From positions 2,666,001-2,730,000 of the forward strand of contig NZ_CP115670.1 of the NCBI RefSeq assembly GCF_027886475.1: a stretch of 64,000 nt of DNA, read 5' to 3'. The position numbers and the translations under genes were made by a program. Below are positions 17,283 to 27,500 of the stretch, piece after piece (within the stretch, counting starts at the first letter, position 1; every line of letters starts with the position of its first letter). The DNA is from Corynebacterium sp. SCR221107. GTDB taxonomy: Bacteria; Actinomycetota; Actinomycetes; Mycobacteriales; Mycobacteriaceae. The notes beneath the pieces were generated by a model. The model made no database searches. It was not told the DNA's origin and worked only from the letters and a program-made list of their open reading frames with translations.

Positions 17283-18875
17283 CTAGTTAAGGACAAGAGC
17301 CTGCTCCTTTTCCTCTTCTTCCACCTCACCCCATTCAACCGGGCTGGCCTCCGGGAACGGAACCGTCTCATAGGTGTTACGCTTGGAAATCTCAGGAATG
17401 TTCAGCAACACGTACGTGATCATTCCGATGACGAAACTTGCTAACCAGTTGTAGTCATATACCGGCTGCAATAAAGCCACGAAGCCATGCTCGGGGAACG
17501 GCCCCGTCTTTGCTCCGTCCACCACGGGCGAATACGCGCCACCCACGGCGAAAAAGGCGCCAACAGCAAAGGCTATGACCGCCTTCATGTTGAATCCCTT
17601 GCGATACCAGTACTGCGAACCCTCCTGGAAGAGCGCCGGGACGTTGATATTTGTCTTGCGCACAATCCAATAATCTGCAACCATGATGCCACCGATCGCG
17701 CCAGTGATGCCACCATAGAAACCAAGCCACACAAACACGTATGCCTCAGGACTTTCCAGCAGTCGCCACGGCAGAATACAACTGCCCAGAATCATCACGG
17801 TGATAACGCCACGACGGAAGTTAATCAGCCCCGGCACGGCGTTAGCCATATCCAACGCTGGCCCCACCATGTTGGCGGAAACGTTCGTGGAGAAGTTCGC
17901 GAGGACGATAATCAAGGAACCGATGACAACCACGATCGGATTACCAAGGGTCGCCACCAAAGCATCCGGGCTCCAGAGGCCACCCGGGGCGACGTTAAAC
18001 ACGACGGCGGCGCTGGAGGTAACGAGAACCGACAGGAATGAGAAGGCGAGCATCGAGGCCGGCAGGCCGATCGCCTGCCCCCACAACTGCGACTTTTGGT
18101 TCTTGGCAAAACGAGTAAAGTCCGGCATGTTCAGCGACAGCGCCGCCCAGAAGGCAATATTAGCCATCAGGCCGGGCGGGAACACGCCCAGCCAGAATTC
18201 CTTGCCCCAACCAACCGCGGAAGGCTCGCTCATGACCGGACCTAGATCACCGCGGGATCGAATGAGCAGGTAGGCCAGCAAAATAATAAGCGCCACGGAA
18301 ATTAAAGGCGCCGTCAGGTGCTGAAGGAACTTAATGGAGCTGAACCCACGCGCAATCACCCACACCTGGGCAACAGAGCACGCCAGGAAACACAGCCACA
18401 AGGTAATGCGCTGCTCCCCGATGAATCCCAGCGATAGCGTTGGCGCCTGGGTCCACCAGTTTCCGACCAGCGTTCCAATGGCAAGATCGAGCGCCAGTGT
18501 CGTAAACCAGGTCTGAATGCCAGCCCACCCACAGCCAACCAGCGCGCGCAGCAGCGCCGGAATATTCGAACCCCTAATGCCAAAGCTCGAACGAGTAAAC
18601 ACCGGAAATGAGATCCCGTGCTTCGCTCCAGCATGGCTGTTAAACAGCATGGGAATCAGCACCACCAGATTGCCCAGCACGATCGTCATGACAGCCTGCG
18701 CCCAGTTCATTCCCATCGACAGCATTGACGATGTAAGTGTCCACGTCGCCGCATTAATCGCGGTTCCCACCCAAAATGCCAAGTAGGTTGCCTGCCCCCA
18801 CGTGCGGGCTTTCACAGGAATCGGCCGCAGGTCTGGGCTGATAAGCCCGGGCGTAATCTTCAGATTCGCAGTCAT
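17283..18875 (-). CDS. NCS1 family nucleobase:cation symporter
   Basis: This 530-residue carrier has about 12 membrane helices and NCS1 features: the N-terminal ARTWGQATYLAFWVGTAIN motif, GAKHGISFPVFTRSSFGIRG, ALVGCGWAGIQTWF and SLNMPDFTRFAKNQ. NCS1 carriers import cytosine, uracil, allantoin or hydantoins with H+ or Na+. The WGWAGIQ-like motif and the neighbouring PucR regulator suggest uracil, allantoin or hydantoin uptake. The C-terminal tail is highly acidic (EWGEVEEEEKEQ). No catabolic enzymes are adjacent, so the substrate remains open. Confidence 0.9.
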   Translation of the reverse strand: MTANLKITPGLISPDLRPIPVKARTWGQATYLAFWVGTAINAATWTLTSSMLSMGMNWAQAVMTIVLGNLVVLIPMLFNSHAGAKHGISFPVFTRSSFGIRGSNIPALLRALVGCGWAGIQTWFTTLALDLAIGTLVGNWWTQAPTLSLGFIGEQRITLWLCFLACSVAQVWVIARGFSSIKFLQHLTAPLISVALIILLAYLLIRSRGDLGPVMSEPSAVGWGKEFWLGVFPPGLMANIAFWAALSLNMPDFTRFAKNQKSQLWGQAIGLPASMLAFSFLSVLVTSSAAVVFNVAPGGLWSPDALVATLGNPIVVVIGSLIIVLANFSTNVSANMVGPALDMANAVPGLINFRRGVITVMILGSCILPWRLLESPEAYVFVWLGFYGGITGAIGGIMVADYWIVRKTNINVPALFQEGSQYWYRKGFNMKAVIAFAVGAFFAVGGAYSPVVDGAKTGPFPEHGFVALLQPVYDYNWLASFVIGMITYVLLNIPEISKRNTYETVPFPEASPVEWGEVEEEEKEQALVLN

Positions 18876-19205
18876 CTCACACTCCTCACAGTATGACCGG
18901 CCGTTGCATTACCGGAAGATGGAATTGCATCGATTTGTTTCTTTCTGCCGCAAGCTGTTTCAGTGTCGTGCCACATCTACAACTGCTTAGCTAGGCCTTT
19001 TGGTCGACCTATAGGTAAAAGAAAACCAGTCACTATCTGGTTCAACAAGCCTTATATTGTCTTGAATGCTCGCGAAAATCCGACAGATTGTCTTCGTCGC
19101 TATACTTCACTGTCTGCAACAGTGTTTCTTATATAGCAACATCCAACCCATTCATTGCATGATGCAATCGGTGCGTGCCACGTCGCCAATTAGCCCGGGA
19201 AAAAC
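18876..19205. promoter_or_regulatory. NCS1 permease upstream region with two dyads
   Basis: There is no gene between the permease start and hspR. Two clear dyads are present: the perfect palindrome ACCTATAGGT (19007-19016) and AACCAG-N7-CTGGTT (19024-19042). Either could be an operator for the permease promoter; neither matches the dyad upstream of the PucR gene. Confidence 0.4.
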
Positions 19206-19250
19206 AAAAACCGAGGCAGAAGCTATAACACTTCCGTCTCGGTTTTCTTC
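19206..19250 (-). terminator. Terminator of hspR
   Basis: AAAACCGAGACGGAAG pairs with CTTCTGCCTCGGTTTTT on the minus strand, with an 8-nt loop and a T-rich tail, 20 nt after the hspR stop. Confidence 0.88.
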
Positions 19251-19270
19251 TCGCCTGAGGCCTTAGTTGC

Positions 19271-19723
19271 TTATCGACGCCGCCCGCGCCGTGGTTCCCA
19301 CATCACCACTGCCGTTGAGCGTGGCACGTGGACGATCTCCCCACGGGGGCGCGAGCTCTGATTTCGCAGTTGCTCGTTGTCGGCGTGGGCCTGCTCGAGC
19401 TTTTTTCGAAGGCGTGCGTTTTCCTTCTTCAGCTCGATGATGGCCTTGATCCCAGCCAAGTTGACGCCGTCTTCTTGGCTGAGGCGCTGCACCGTGCGCA
19501 GCAGTTCGACGTCGTGAAGCGAATAGCGGCGCCCACCGCCGGATGTGCGCATGGGTGTGACCAACCCAAGGCGATCGTATTGGCGAAGCGTTTGGGCGTG
19601 CATGCCTGCGAGTTCGGCGGCCACCGAAATCACAAAGACCTCACCGAGTGCTTGCTCAGTGGCGTCTTCAACGGCAGAGGCGTTGTCTTTGCTGGCCTTC
19701 GAGCGGTTGTGTCGCTGAGCCAT
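19271..19723 (-). CDS. hspR: Heat-shock repressor HspR (MerR type)
   Basis: HspR is the MerR-family repressor of the dnaK and clpB heat-shock genes; in actinobacteria it binds HAIR operators, assisted by DnaK. The 150-residue protein has the N-terminal HTH (VISVAAELAGMHAQTLRQYD, then RLGLVTPMRTSGGGRRYS) and a coiled coil (ELKKENARLRKKLEQAHADN). A basic end (RRGRRR) follows. The ATG at 19723 is preceded by GGAGGTGA with good spacing and is preferred to a TTG 24 nt upstream. It follows dnaJ by 38 nt on the same strand, so co-transcription is likely. Four HAIR elements were found in this window, at clpB and dnaK. Confidence 0.95.
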   Translation of the reverse strand: MAQRHNRSKASKDNASAVEDATEQALGEVFVISVAAELAGMHAQTLRQYDRLGLVTPMRTSGGGRRYSLHDVELLRTVQRLSQEDGVNLAGIKAIIELKKENARLRKKLEQAHADNEQLRNQSSRPRGEIVHVPRSTAVVMWEPRRGRRR

Positions 19724-19761
19724 GGGGTTGTCACCTCCAATCGTCAATTCGTGGTTGCGCT

Positions 19762-20970
19762 CTAGTTAGTGTTTCCCGCCCAGGATGCGCGGGGGTTAAA
19801 GCCGGCATCCTTTTCAGCCTGCGCATAGGTGCGCAGCGCCGTTGTGGCGGCCGCATCAAGGTTTTTCGGCACCTCAACCGAGACCTTGACGAGGAGATCA
19901 CCAGCGCTGCCACCACGCTTGGGCACGCCACGCCCGCGTACGCGAAGCACGCGGCCGTTCGGGGTGCCGGCCGGAATCTTCAACCGCACCGGGCCATCAA
20001 GGGTAGGCACGGAGATCGTGTCGCCCAAGGCCGCCTCCGCGAAGGAGACGGGGACGGTAACTTCCAAGTCATCGCCGTTGCGGGTGAAGACGGGGTCCGG
20101 GTTGACGTGGACGTTGACGAACAAGTCGCCAGCCGGGGCACCATTGGGCCCAGCCTCGCCTTGGCCGGCGAGACGCACCTTTTGCCCGTCGATCACGCCA
20201 ACGGGGATACGCACGGTGATCGACCGCGAACGGCGCACGGTGCCGGTGCCACGACAATCATCGCAAGGATCAGTGATCAGTTTGCCGGTTCCGCCGCAGT
20301 GCGTGCACGGTGCGGAAAAGGCGAAGGCGCCGCGGTTTTCGGAGGTAAATCCGGTTCCCTTGCAGTAGCTACACTGGCTCGACTTGCCGGATTTCGAGCC
20401 CGATCCGTGGCAGGTGGTACATGGCGCATCACCAGTTAATTGGATCGGGATCGTCGTCCCTTTGGCCGCTTCCCGGAATTCAAGGGTGATGTCCGTTTCG
20501 ACGTCTGCCCCGCGTTGCGGCCGACTTGGGCCGCGATTATTGCCGCCGCGGTTGAAAATGCCACCGAAGATATCCCCAAAACCACCTTCTTGAGCGTGGC
20601 CTCCACCTGATCCAGATCGATTCCCGAAAAGGTCTCCGAGGTCGAACTCGAAGCTTTCGCCGCCCGACGTACGAAACCCGCCCGGAAAGCCGGAACCTCC
20701 ATTCTGTCCAAACCCGCGGAAACCACCGGAGGCGATCATGGACCGGAACTCGTCATACTCCTTGCGCTTGGCCTCATCGCCGACCACGTCGTAGGCCTCG
20801 GCGATCTTCTTAAAACGCTCCTCAGCGGCCTTGTCGCCTGGGTGGGAATCGGGGTGATTTTCGCGCGCTAACTTGCGATAGGCCTTCTTAATTTCCGCTT
20901 CCGTGGCTGTCTTCGAAACGCCAAGGTCAGCGTAGTAGTCTTTGTCGGCCCATTCGTTTTTCGGTGCCAT
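19762..20970 (-). CDS. dnaJ: Chaperone DnaJ
   Basis: This Hsp40 co-chaperone stimulates DnaK ATPase activity and delivers substrates. The 402-residue protein has the J domain with His-Pro-Asp at 39-41, a long Gly/Phe-rich linker (about 75-145), a zinc-binding region with four C-x-x-C-x-G-x-G type repeats ([32 protein letters not shown]) and the C-terminal peptide-binding domains. It is therefore a class I DnaJ. The ATG at 20970 has AAAGGAGG upstream. Unlike the tight dnaK-grpE pair, it is separated from grpE by a 374-bp gap with a hairpin, so it probably has its own promoter as well. Confidence 0.96.
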   Translation of the reverse strand: MAPKNEWADKDYYADLGVSKTATEAEIKKAYRKLARENHPDSHPGDKAAEERFKKIAEAYDVVGDEAKRKEYDEFRSMIASGGFRGFGQNGGSGFPGGFRTSGGESFEFDLGDLFGNRSGSGGGHAQEGGFGDIFGGIFNRGGNNRGPSRPQRGADVETDITLEFREAAKGTTIPIQLTGDAPCTTCHGSGSKSGKSSQCSYCKGTGFTSENRGAFAFSAPCTHCGGTGKLITDPCDDCRGTGTVRRSRSITVRIPVGVIDGQKVRLAGQGEAGPNGAPAGDLFVNVHVNPDPVFTRNGDDLEVTVPVSFAEAALGDTISVPTLDGPVRLKIPAGTPNGRVLRVRGRGVPKRGGSAGDLLVKVSVEVPKNLDAAATTALRTYAQAEKDAGFNPRASWAGNTN

Positions 20971-21228
20971 TATCGGGTGCCTCCTTTCTGGGTCGGGCAA
21001 CTAAATATGCACTGGCTTGTGCGATGGATGGTCATGTATGAGATTCCTTGGGTTTTACTGTCGGTTGGATATTGGGTTATTTTGTTTCCTCCGCTTACTA
21101 CAACGTGGTTCACGTACGAAGGGTTGTTCTATTCGGCTAAACGCCCACAACGTGGAGGTATTCCCACTTTTTCAGGTTAAGTTGAGTCTATCAGGCTAAT
21201 GTTTTCTCGAAGGGCGACGCCGATAGCA
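20971..21228. other. AT-richer intergenic region between grpE and dnaJ
   Basis: No convincing gene is present. The base composition is clearly more AT-rich than the neighbours. I see no full HAIR element; GTTGAGT at about 21180 is only a half-site. A dnaJ promoter probably lies here. Confidence 0.4.
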
Positions 21229-21232
21229 AAGA

Positions 21233-21298
21233 CCCGCCAACCAGCCGCTTGCTTGGTAATCAAGCGCCCAGCAAGGTTGGCGGGCCTATTGTTTTTTT
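21233..21298 (+). terminator. Strong hairpin with T-tract on the plus strand
   Basis: CCCGCCAACC (21233-21242) pairs perfectly with GGTTGGCGGG (21275-21284), and an inner stem GCTTG/CAAGC strengthens it. The T-run (21292-21298) is on the plus strand, although the flanking genes are on the minus strand. It could act on grpE read-through only as a weak reverse terminator. A copy of the dispersed repeat begins at its last T. Confidence 0.6.
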
Positions 21299-21316
21299 GC
21301 TTTCCGACGCCCACCT
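21298..21316 (+). repeat. Dispersed repeat, partial copy
   Basis: The 14-base core TGCTTTCCGACGCC is exact; the last five bases (CACCT) differ from the TACGG of the full 19-mer. It directly follows the T-tract of the hairpin. Confidence 0.75.
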
Positions 21317-21344
21317 GCCGCAGGCAGGTAAGACCTCGGACTGC

Positions 21345-21950
21345 TTAGTTTTCTTCCTGTGTAGGATCGGCGATGATCACCATCGCGGTTCGCAGCAGGC
21401 GGTCGTCGAGCTGGTAGCCCTTGCGCAAGACCGTCCCGATGACCTTCTCGTCACCGCTGGACAGATCCTGCACCGCCTCGTGGCGCTCCGGGTCAAACGC
21501 ATCGCCTTCGGCGCCGAAGGGGGTGACCTTCAGCCCGTCGAGGATGCCCACAAACTTATCGCGGAACACCTTCAGCGGACCTTCGCTCAGGTCGCCGTGC
21601 TTGTCGGCGAGATCAAGATCGTCAAGGACAGGCAGCAACTGGGTCAATACCTGCGCCTTGGCGTTATCGATGCTGACCTTGCGCTCACGGTCGGTGCGGC
21701 GGCGGTAGTTCGCGTACTCTGCGGACAATCGCTGCAGATCTTCCGTGCGCTCGGCAAGCTGATCTTCGAGGGAGACCCCGGCCTCGGCGTCGGCCTCAAC
21801 TTCGGCCAACGCCTCGGCGAGTTCGGCTTCCAGCGAAGGATCGAGGTCAGCTTCGGATGCGTGAGCGGCAGCCTGGGCGTCCTCGTTACCTGCGGATCCC
21901 TGCTCGGGCTTCGTGTAGTCCTGCTCGCCCGGGTTGTCGTTTACGCTCAC
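21345..21950 (-). CDS. grpE: Nucleotide exchange factor GrpE
   Basis: GrpE releases ADP from DnaK. The 201-residue protein has an acidic, disordered N-terminus, a long coiled-coil helix (about 65-110, [20 protein letters not shown]) and a beta domain ending with [19 protein letters not shown], the standard GrpE signature. The GTG start overlaps the dnaK stop (GTGA), so the pair is translationally coupled and shares the dnaK promoter and HAIR control. Confidence 0.96.
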   Translation of the reverse strand: MSVNDNPGEQDYTKPEQGSAGNEDAQAAAHASEADLDPSLEAELAEALAEVEADAEAGVSLEDQLAERTEDLQRLSAEYANYRRRTDRERKVSIDNAKAQVLTQLLPVLDDLDLADKHGDLSEGPLKVFRDKFVGILDGLKVTPFGAEGDAFDPERHEAVQDLSSGDEKVIGTVLRKGYQLDDRLLRTAMVIIADPTQEEN

Positions 21951-23782
21951 TTCTTGTCTTCTTCCTCATCCACGACCTCGGCGTCAACGACGTCGGAGTC
22001 AGCATTTGCGGAACCAGCGTTGGCGGCACCTGCCTCGGCAGCCTGTGCCTCGTAGATGGCCTTGCCCATCTCCTGGCTCTCGGTGGACAGCTTCTCAACA
22101 GCAGCCTTGATGGCCTCGATGTCGGTGCCCTTCAGGGCCTCATCAACGGCGTCGGCAGCCTCGGTGACCTTGGTCTTGATCTCCTCGGACACCTTGTCGG
22201 AGTTCTCCTCCAGGAACTTGCGGGTCTGGTAGGCCATAGACTCGGCGGAGTTGCGGGTCTCCTGCTCCTCGCGGCGCTTCTTGTCCTCCTCAGCGTGCGC
22301 CTCGGCGTCTTTGACCATGCGGTCGATCTCTTCCTGGGACAGGCCAGAGCCGTCCTGGATCTTGATGGTGTTCTCCTTGCCGGTGCCCTTGTCCTTAGCG
22401 GTGACGTGGACAATACCGTTGGCGTCGATGTCGAAGGTGACCTCGATCTGCGGGACACCACGCGGGGCCGGTGCGATGCCGCCAAGCTCGAAGGAGCCGA
22501 GCAGCTTGTTGGCTGCAGCCATCTCACGCTCGCCCTGGTAGACCTGAATCTGAACGGAAGGCTGGTTGTCTTCCGCGGTGGTGAAGGTCTCGGAACGCTT
22601 GGTTGGGATGGTGGTGTTGCGCTCGATGAGCTTGGTCATCACGCCACCCTTGGTCTCAATACCCAGCGACAGCGGGGTGACGTCGAGAAGCAGCACGTCC
22701 TTGACCTCACCGCGCAAAACGCCGGCCTGCAAAGCTGCACCAACTGCGACGACCTCGTCCGGGTTCACACCCTTGTTCGGCTCGCGGCCGCCGGTCAGCT
22801 CCTTGACCAACTCGGATACGGCAGGCATACGGGTAGAGCCACCAACCAAAACCACGTGGTCGATTTCAGCGACGGAGATGCCGGCATCCTTGATGACCTG
22901 GTTGAACGGAGTCTTGGTGCGGTCGAGCAGGTCCTGGGTGATCTTCTGGAACTCGGTGCGAGACAGGGTCTCGTCGAGGAACAGCGGGTTCTTGTCGGCG
23001 TCAACGGTGATGTAAGGAAGGTTGACGGTAGCCGACTGCGAGGCAGACAGCTCGATCTTTGCCTTCTCTGCAGCCTCACGCAGACGCTGCATAGCCATCT
23101 TGTCCTTGGAAAGGTCGACGCCGTTGGAGGCCTTGAACTTGTCGATCAGCCATTCCACGATGCGGTTGTCCCAGTCATCGCCACCGAGCTGGTTGTCACC
23201 AGCGGTTGCGCGAACCTCAACCACGCCGTCGCCGATCTCCAGCAGGGAGACGTCGAAGGTACCGCCACCGAGGTCGAAGACCAAGATGGTCTGCTCCTTC
23301 TCGCCCTTTTCGAGGCCGTAGGCCAAAGCAGCTGCGGTCGGCTCGTTGACGATGCGCAAAACGTTAAGGCCTGCGATCTGGCCAGCTTCCTTGGTGGCCT
23401 GACGCTGAGCGTCGGAGAAGTAAGCAGGGACGGTGATGACTGCGTCGGTGACATCCTCACCCAGGTAAGCCTCCGCGTCGCGCTTGAGCTTCATCAGCGT
23501 GCGGGCGGAGATTTCCTGCGGGGTGTACTTCTTGCCATCGATGCTAACGGTCCAGTCAGTGCCGATGTGACGCTTGACGGAGCGGATGGTGCGGTCAACG
23601 TTGGTGACTGCCTGGTTCTTTGCGGACTGGCCAACGAGCACCTCACCATTCTTGGCGAATGCGACCACCGACGGGGTGGTGCGCGAGCCCTCGGCGTTGG
23701 CGATGACTACCGGCTCGCCGCCCTCGAGAACAGAAACGCAAGAGTTAGTGGTACCAAGGTCAATTCCTACTGCGCGACCCAT
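21947..23782 (-). CDS. dnaK: Chaperone DnaK (Hsp70)
   Basis: This 611-residue Hsp70 binds exposed hydrophobic segments of proteins in an ATP-driven cycle. Family signatures include [32 protein letters not shown] sequence (here [17 protein letters not shown]) and [14 protein letters not shown]-terminal lid ends in an acidic EEEDKK stretch. The ATG at 23782 has GGAGGG upstream and gives the family start [13 protein letters not shown]; a longer reading from 23797 is unlikely. Two HAIR elements lie 51-126 bp upstream, so HspR repression is expected. grpE overlaps its stop. Confidence 0.97.
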   Translation of the reverse strand: MGRAVGIDLGTTNSCVSVLEGGEPVVIANAEGSRTTPSVVAFAKNGEVLVGQSAKNQAVTNVDRTIRSVKRHIGTDWTVSIDGKKYTPQEISARTLMKLKRDAEAYLGEDVTDAVITVPAYFSDAQRQATKEAGQIAGLNVLRIVNEPTAAALAYGLEKGEKEQTILVFDLGGGTFDVSLLEIGDGVVEVRATAGDNQLGGDDWDNRIVEWLIDKFKASNGVDLSKDKMAMQRLREAAEKAKIELSASQSATVNLPYITVDADKNPLFLDETLSRTEFQKITQDLLDRTKTPFNQVIKDAGISVAEIDHVVLVGGSTRMPAVSELVKELTGGREPNKGVNPDEVVAVGAALQAGVLRGEVKDVLLLDVTPLSLGIETKGGVMTKLIERNTTIPTKRSETFTTAEDNQPSVQIQVYQGEREMAAANKLLGSFELGGIAPAPRGVPQIEVTFDIDANGIVHVTAKDKGTGKENTIKIQDGSGLSQEEIDRMVKDAEAHAEEDKKRREEQETRNSAESMAYQTRKFLEENSDKVSEEIKTKVTEAADAVDEALKGTDIEAIKAAVEKLSTESQEMGKAIYEAQAAEAGAANAGSANADSDVVDAEVVDEEEDKK

Positions 23783-23832
23783 AATGATTCCCTCCAAAGG
23801 TAAATGATGATTGTTGATGTTGTTCTCTTGAT

Positions 23833-23853
23833 GTTGAATCCCCCAGACTCAAC
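23833..23853. promoter_or_regulatory. HAIR-like element, proximal, of dnaK
   Basis: GTTGAAT-N7-ACTCAAC matches the HAIR consensus with a few substitutions. It lies 51 bp from the dnaK start and 34 bp from the better copy. Confidence 0.7.
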
Positions 23854-23887
23854 GTGATCCCAGTGCGTTACCTACACTTGGAACCTC

Positions 23888-23908
23888 CTTGAGTCCGTCT
23901 CACTCAAC
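23888..23908. promoter_or_regulatory. HAIR element, distal, of dnaK
   Basis: CTTGAGT-N7-ACTCAAC matches the HspR operator at 13 of 14 defined positions. Confidence 0.88.
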
Positions 23909-24588
23909 CTGACACTTAGAGTAACTCATTTTGGACCCAACTTGTTCCCTCACTCCCCCATTTTTTCTTCGCAGTTTTCATTTCGGCAGGTAAAAGCCCA
24001 TAAACTTTTTTCACAAAGTTGAGCGTCCACGTATCAACTTTGCCCCATCGCGGCTTCTTACACTTCCTTACACCTCTTTTCGTGCGGCAATCCACGTGCA
24101 TCGCTGGGGCGGGCCATTGTCCACCCCCGCATGTTGAACAACTATGCCTGAGCTGTAGGTTTCCAAGCATTTTCCCATAGTGGCGAAAATCTTGATCGCG
24201 AAACCTAGCCGGAGGTTTCCGCATACTCATATACTTTCGCCAAACCATCCGATCTCCTGGAAAGGCAAGGGCAATGCACCTCGACCGCTCCAGCAGCCGG
24301 CACGTTTCCGATCGTCCACCGGTGCTGTAAATCACGCTGCGTTCAACCCCTCATACGCAACGGATTCGTTCGTGGGTTGACCTGTGTGTAGGTGGCTTGC
24401 CTATCCAGGCTTGCCTTCATCTGTCCCCGGTTGTACGTTCGCCGCATTTTCCTCACGCAGGAGCAGCGAAAAATCTCCCTTTTTCATCCACCCTTTTTCC
24501 CGACCCGGAAAAGGGGAATCCAGCTCATCCTGAAACAGCTTCCCTTCTCACAGTGGAACCTGCTCAGGGGCACAAGAGGAGTTTTTCC
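23909..24588. promoter_or_regulatory. Long dnaK-putA divergent intergenic region
   Basis: About 680 bp lie between the dnaK operators and the putA start. I see no convincing gene: a 139-codon open frame on the minus strand (23916-24335) has no recognisable domain and is rich in rare residues. GGTTGACC at about 24374 could be a -35 for putA, but no strong -10 is evident. The long leader suggests regulated putA expression. Confidence 0.4.
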
Positions 24589-27500
24589 ATGAATGCTCAC
24601 ACCCCACTTTCCAACAGCACTGACCTCGAAGACGTCTTGGCCGCTGCCATCAACCGCGCGCACTCCTGGCTCGCCGAAACCAACAACGCCGCCTCCAAGA
24701 AGGAGGCAAAGTCCACCGAACAGCTTGCCGCGCTCGTGCGCGACAAGGACGGCATCGCTTTTACCATGGGCTTCGTCGACCGCGTCGCACGCCCCGAGGA
24801 CAATAACGTCGCGGCCAAGGAGCTGGCGAACCTGGCCTCCCCGTGGTCGAAGAACTCGCTCCTCCCGGACTTCATTGGGCTGGTCGACAAAGGTCTGGTC
24901 ACCGCAGGCTCGCTTGCCGCATCCATCCTGCCAGGCGTGGTCATGCCGCTGGCACGCAAGCGCCTGCGACAGATGGTTGGCCATCTGGTCCTCGACGCCG
25001 AGGGCAAGGCTCTCAACGCCAAGCTCGCCGAGGCCAAGCGCGACGGCTTCCAGCTCAACCTCAACCTCCTCGGCGAGGCGGTGCTCGGCGAGGATGAGGC
25101 GATCTCCCGCCTGGAGCGCACCCGCCAATTACTCCGCAACCCCAACGTCACCTACGTCTCCATCAAGGCCTCCTCGGTCTGCGCCCAGCTCAACCCCTGG
25201 GACATCGAAGGCAACCTCACCCGCCTGAAGGATCGCTTGCGCCCGCTGTACCGCGAGGCCAAAAACCGCAGCCCATATGCCTTCATCAACATGGACATGG
25301 AGGAGTACAAGGACTTGAGCCTGACCATCCGCCTGTTCACCGAGCTCATGAGCGAGGCCGAGTTCATGGATCTACAGGCCGGGATCGTGCTGCAGGCATA
25401 TTTGCCGGACACGTTCGACGCACTGGTGGAGCTGGCCGAGTTCGCCAGGAAGCGTCGTGAGGCAGGCGGCGCCCCCATTAAGATCCGCCTGGTCAAGGGC
25501 GCCAACCTCTCGATGGAGAAGGTCGATGCGGAGATGCACGACTGGCAGCTGGCCACCTACTCGGACAAGTTTTTCGTCGACGCCAACTACTACCGTCTCA
25601 TGGACTACATCCTCCAGCCGGAGCACGCGGATAACGTCCGCATCGGCGTGGCCTCCCACAACCTGTTCACCGTCGCCTTGGCCCACGAGCTGTCCACTCG
25701 GCGCGGGGTGCAGCGCCAGCTCGACATCGAGATGCTCCAGGGTATGGCACCGGCGCAGTCCCGCGCGGTCAAGAAGGTCGCAGGCGGGCTCATCCTCTAC
25801 ACCCCGGTCGTCCACTCCGAGGACTTCGACGTCGCCGTCTCCTACCTGGTGCGCCGCCTGGAGGAAAACGGCGAGAAACAGAACTTCCTCCACGCCCTGT
25901 TCGCACCCGAGGTAGAAGGCCCTGATCACCTCACCCCGCTGGCAGCGCAGGAGGAGGCCTTCAAGAAGGCGGTGGCCAGCCGCTGGACCAATCCGGCCGG
26001 GCCAAACCGCACGCAGGACCGCACCCAGGAGGCGGCCGCCAAGGCGGGAGCCTTGTCCCACACCACCCCGGAGCACTTCAGCGGCGAGCCGGACACCGAT
26101 CCCTCCCTGCCCGCCAACCGCGCGTGGGCGCTGGAGGTTCTCGCCCGCGACCCCGGCGCGCGCACCAGCCCGCTTGTCACCGACCCGGCCGACATTGACG
26201 CCTTCGTCGCAAAGGCGGGCAAGCTCGGCGCACAGTGGGGTACTACCACTGGTGCTACCCGTGCTGAGGCGCTCGCGGTGATCGCCGACAAGCTGGCCGA
26301 CGCCCGCGGCGAGCTCATCAGCGCCATGGTCCATGAGGCAGGCAAGACGGTGGCCGAGTCCGACCCGGAGGTCTCCGAGGGCATCGACTTCGCCCAGTAC
26401 TACGCGCACAGCGCGCGCGAGCTCGACCGCGCCCGCTCGACGTTTACGCCCTTCAAGGTCGTCCTGGTCACCCCGCCGTGGAACTTCCCCTTTGCCATCC
26501 CGGTCGGCGGCGTGTTTGCCGCCCTGGCCGCGGGTGCTGCGGTGATCATCAAGCCCGCCCCGCAGGTCGTGCGCGTGGCCGAGGTCGCCGTCGCGCTCAT
26601 CCGCGAGGGGCTTGCCGACGCAGGCCACGACCCGGATCTCGTGCAGCTGGTCAACGCCGACGAGGCAGCAGCCGGCAAGCGCCTGGTCTCCCACGAGGAC
26701 ATCGACTCCGTCATCTTGACCGGCGCCTCGGACACCGCGCGGCTGTTCCGCTCGTGGAAGCCGGAGATGGTCATCAACGCCGAGACCTCCGGCAAGAACG
26801 CCATCATCGTCACCCCGGCCGCCGACCCCGACCTGGCGGTGGCCGACGTCTACCGCTCCGCCTTCGGGCACGCGGGACAAAAGTGCTCGGCCGCCTCCCT
26901 GGTCATCCTGGTCGGCTCGGTGGGTGCCTCGCAGCGCTTCATGAGCCAGCTGCTGGATGCGGTCAAGACCCTCAAGGTCGGCCCGGGCACGGACATCTCC
27001 ACCACGATGAACGGCATCATCGAGGCCCCTTCCGAGAAGCTGCTGCGCGGTCTGACCCAGCTGGATGCGGGTGAGAAGTGGCTGCTCAAGCCGGAGAAGC
27101 TCAACGAAGAGGGCACGTTGTGGTCGCCGGGCGTGCGCGACGGCGTGCGGCCGGGTTCGTGGTACCACACCCATGAGTGCTTCGGCCCGGTGCTGGGCAT
27201 CATGCGCGCCGATACCTTGGATGAGGCCGTGGCCTGGCAAAACTCCACCGGCTTCGGGCTCACCGGCGGCATCCACTCCCTCGATCCGGAGGAGATCGCC
27301 TACTGGCGCGAGCACGTGGAGGTGGGCAACGCCTATATCAACCGCGGCATCACCGGCGCGATCGTCGAGCGCCAGTCCTTCGGCGGCTGGAAGGACTCCG
27401 CCATCGGCTCCGGCGCGAAGGCTGGCGGCCCCAACTATGTGACCCAGCAGGGCCGCTGGGCGGACGGCGATCTTTCGGATGTGCCGGTCTCCTCCCTGCG

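Noticed and set aside
21857-23803. A 648-codon open frame opposite dnaK
   Set aside because: Antisense shadow of dnaK; composition biased to Leu, Val, Gly and Asp with no recognisable family.
23916-24335. A 139-codon open frame in the dnaK-putA gap
   Set aside because: It is rich in Cys, Trp and Arg, contains a dnaK operator-side region and shows no domain or ribosome site.
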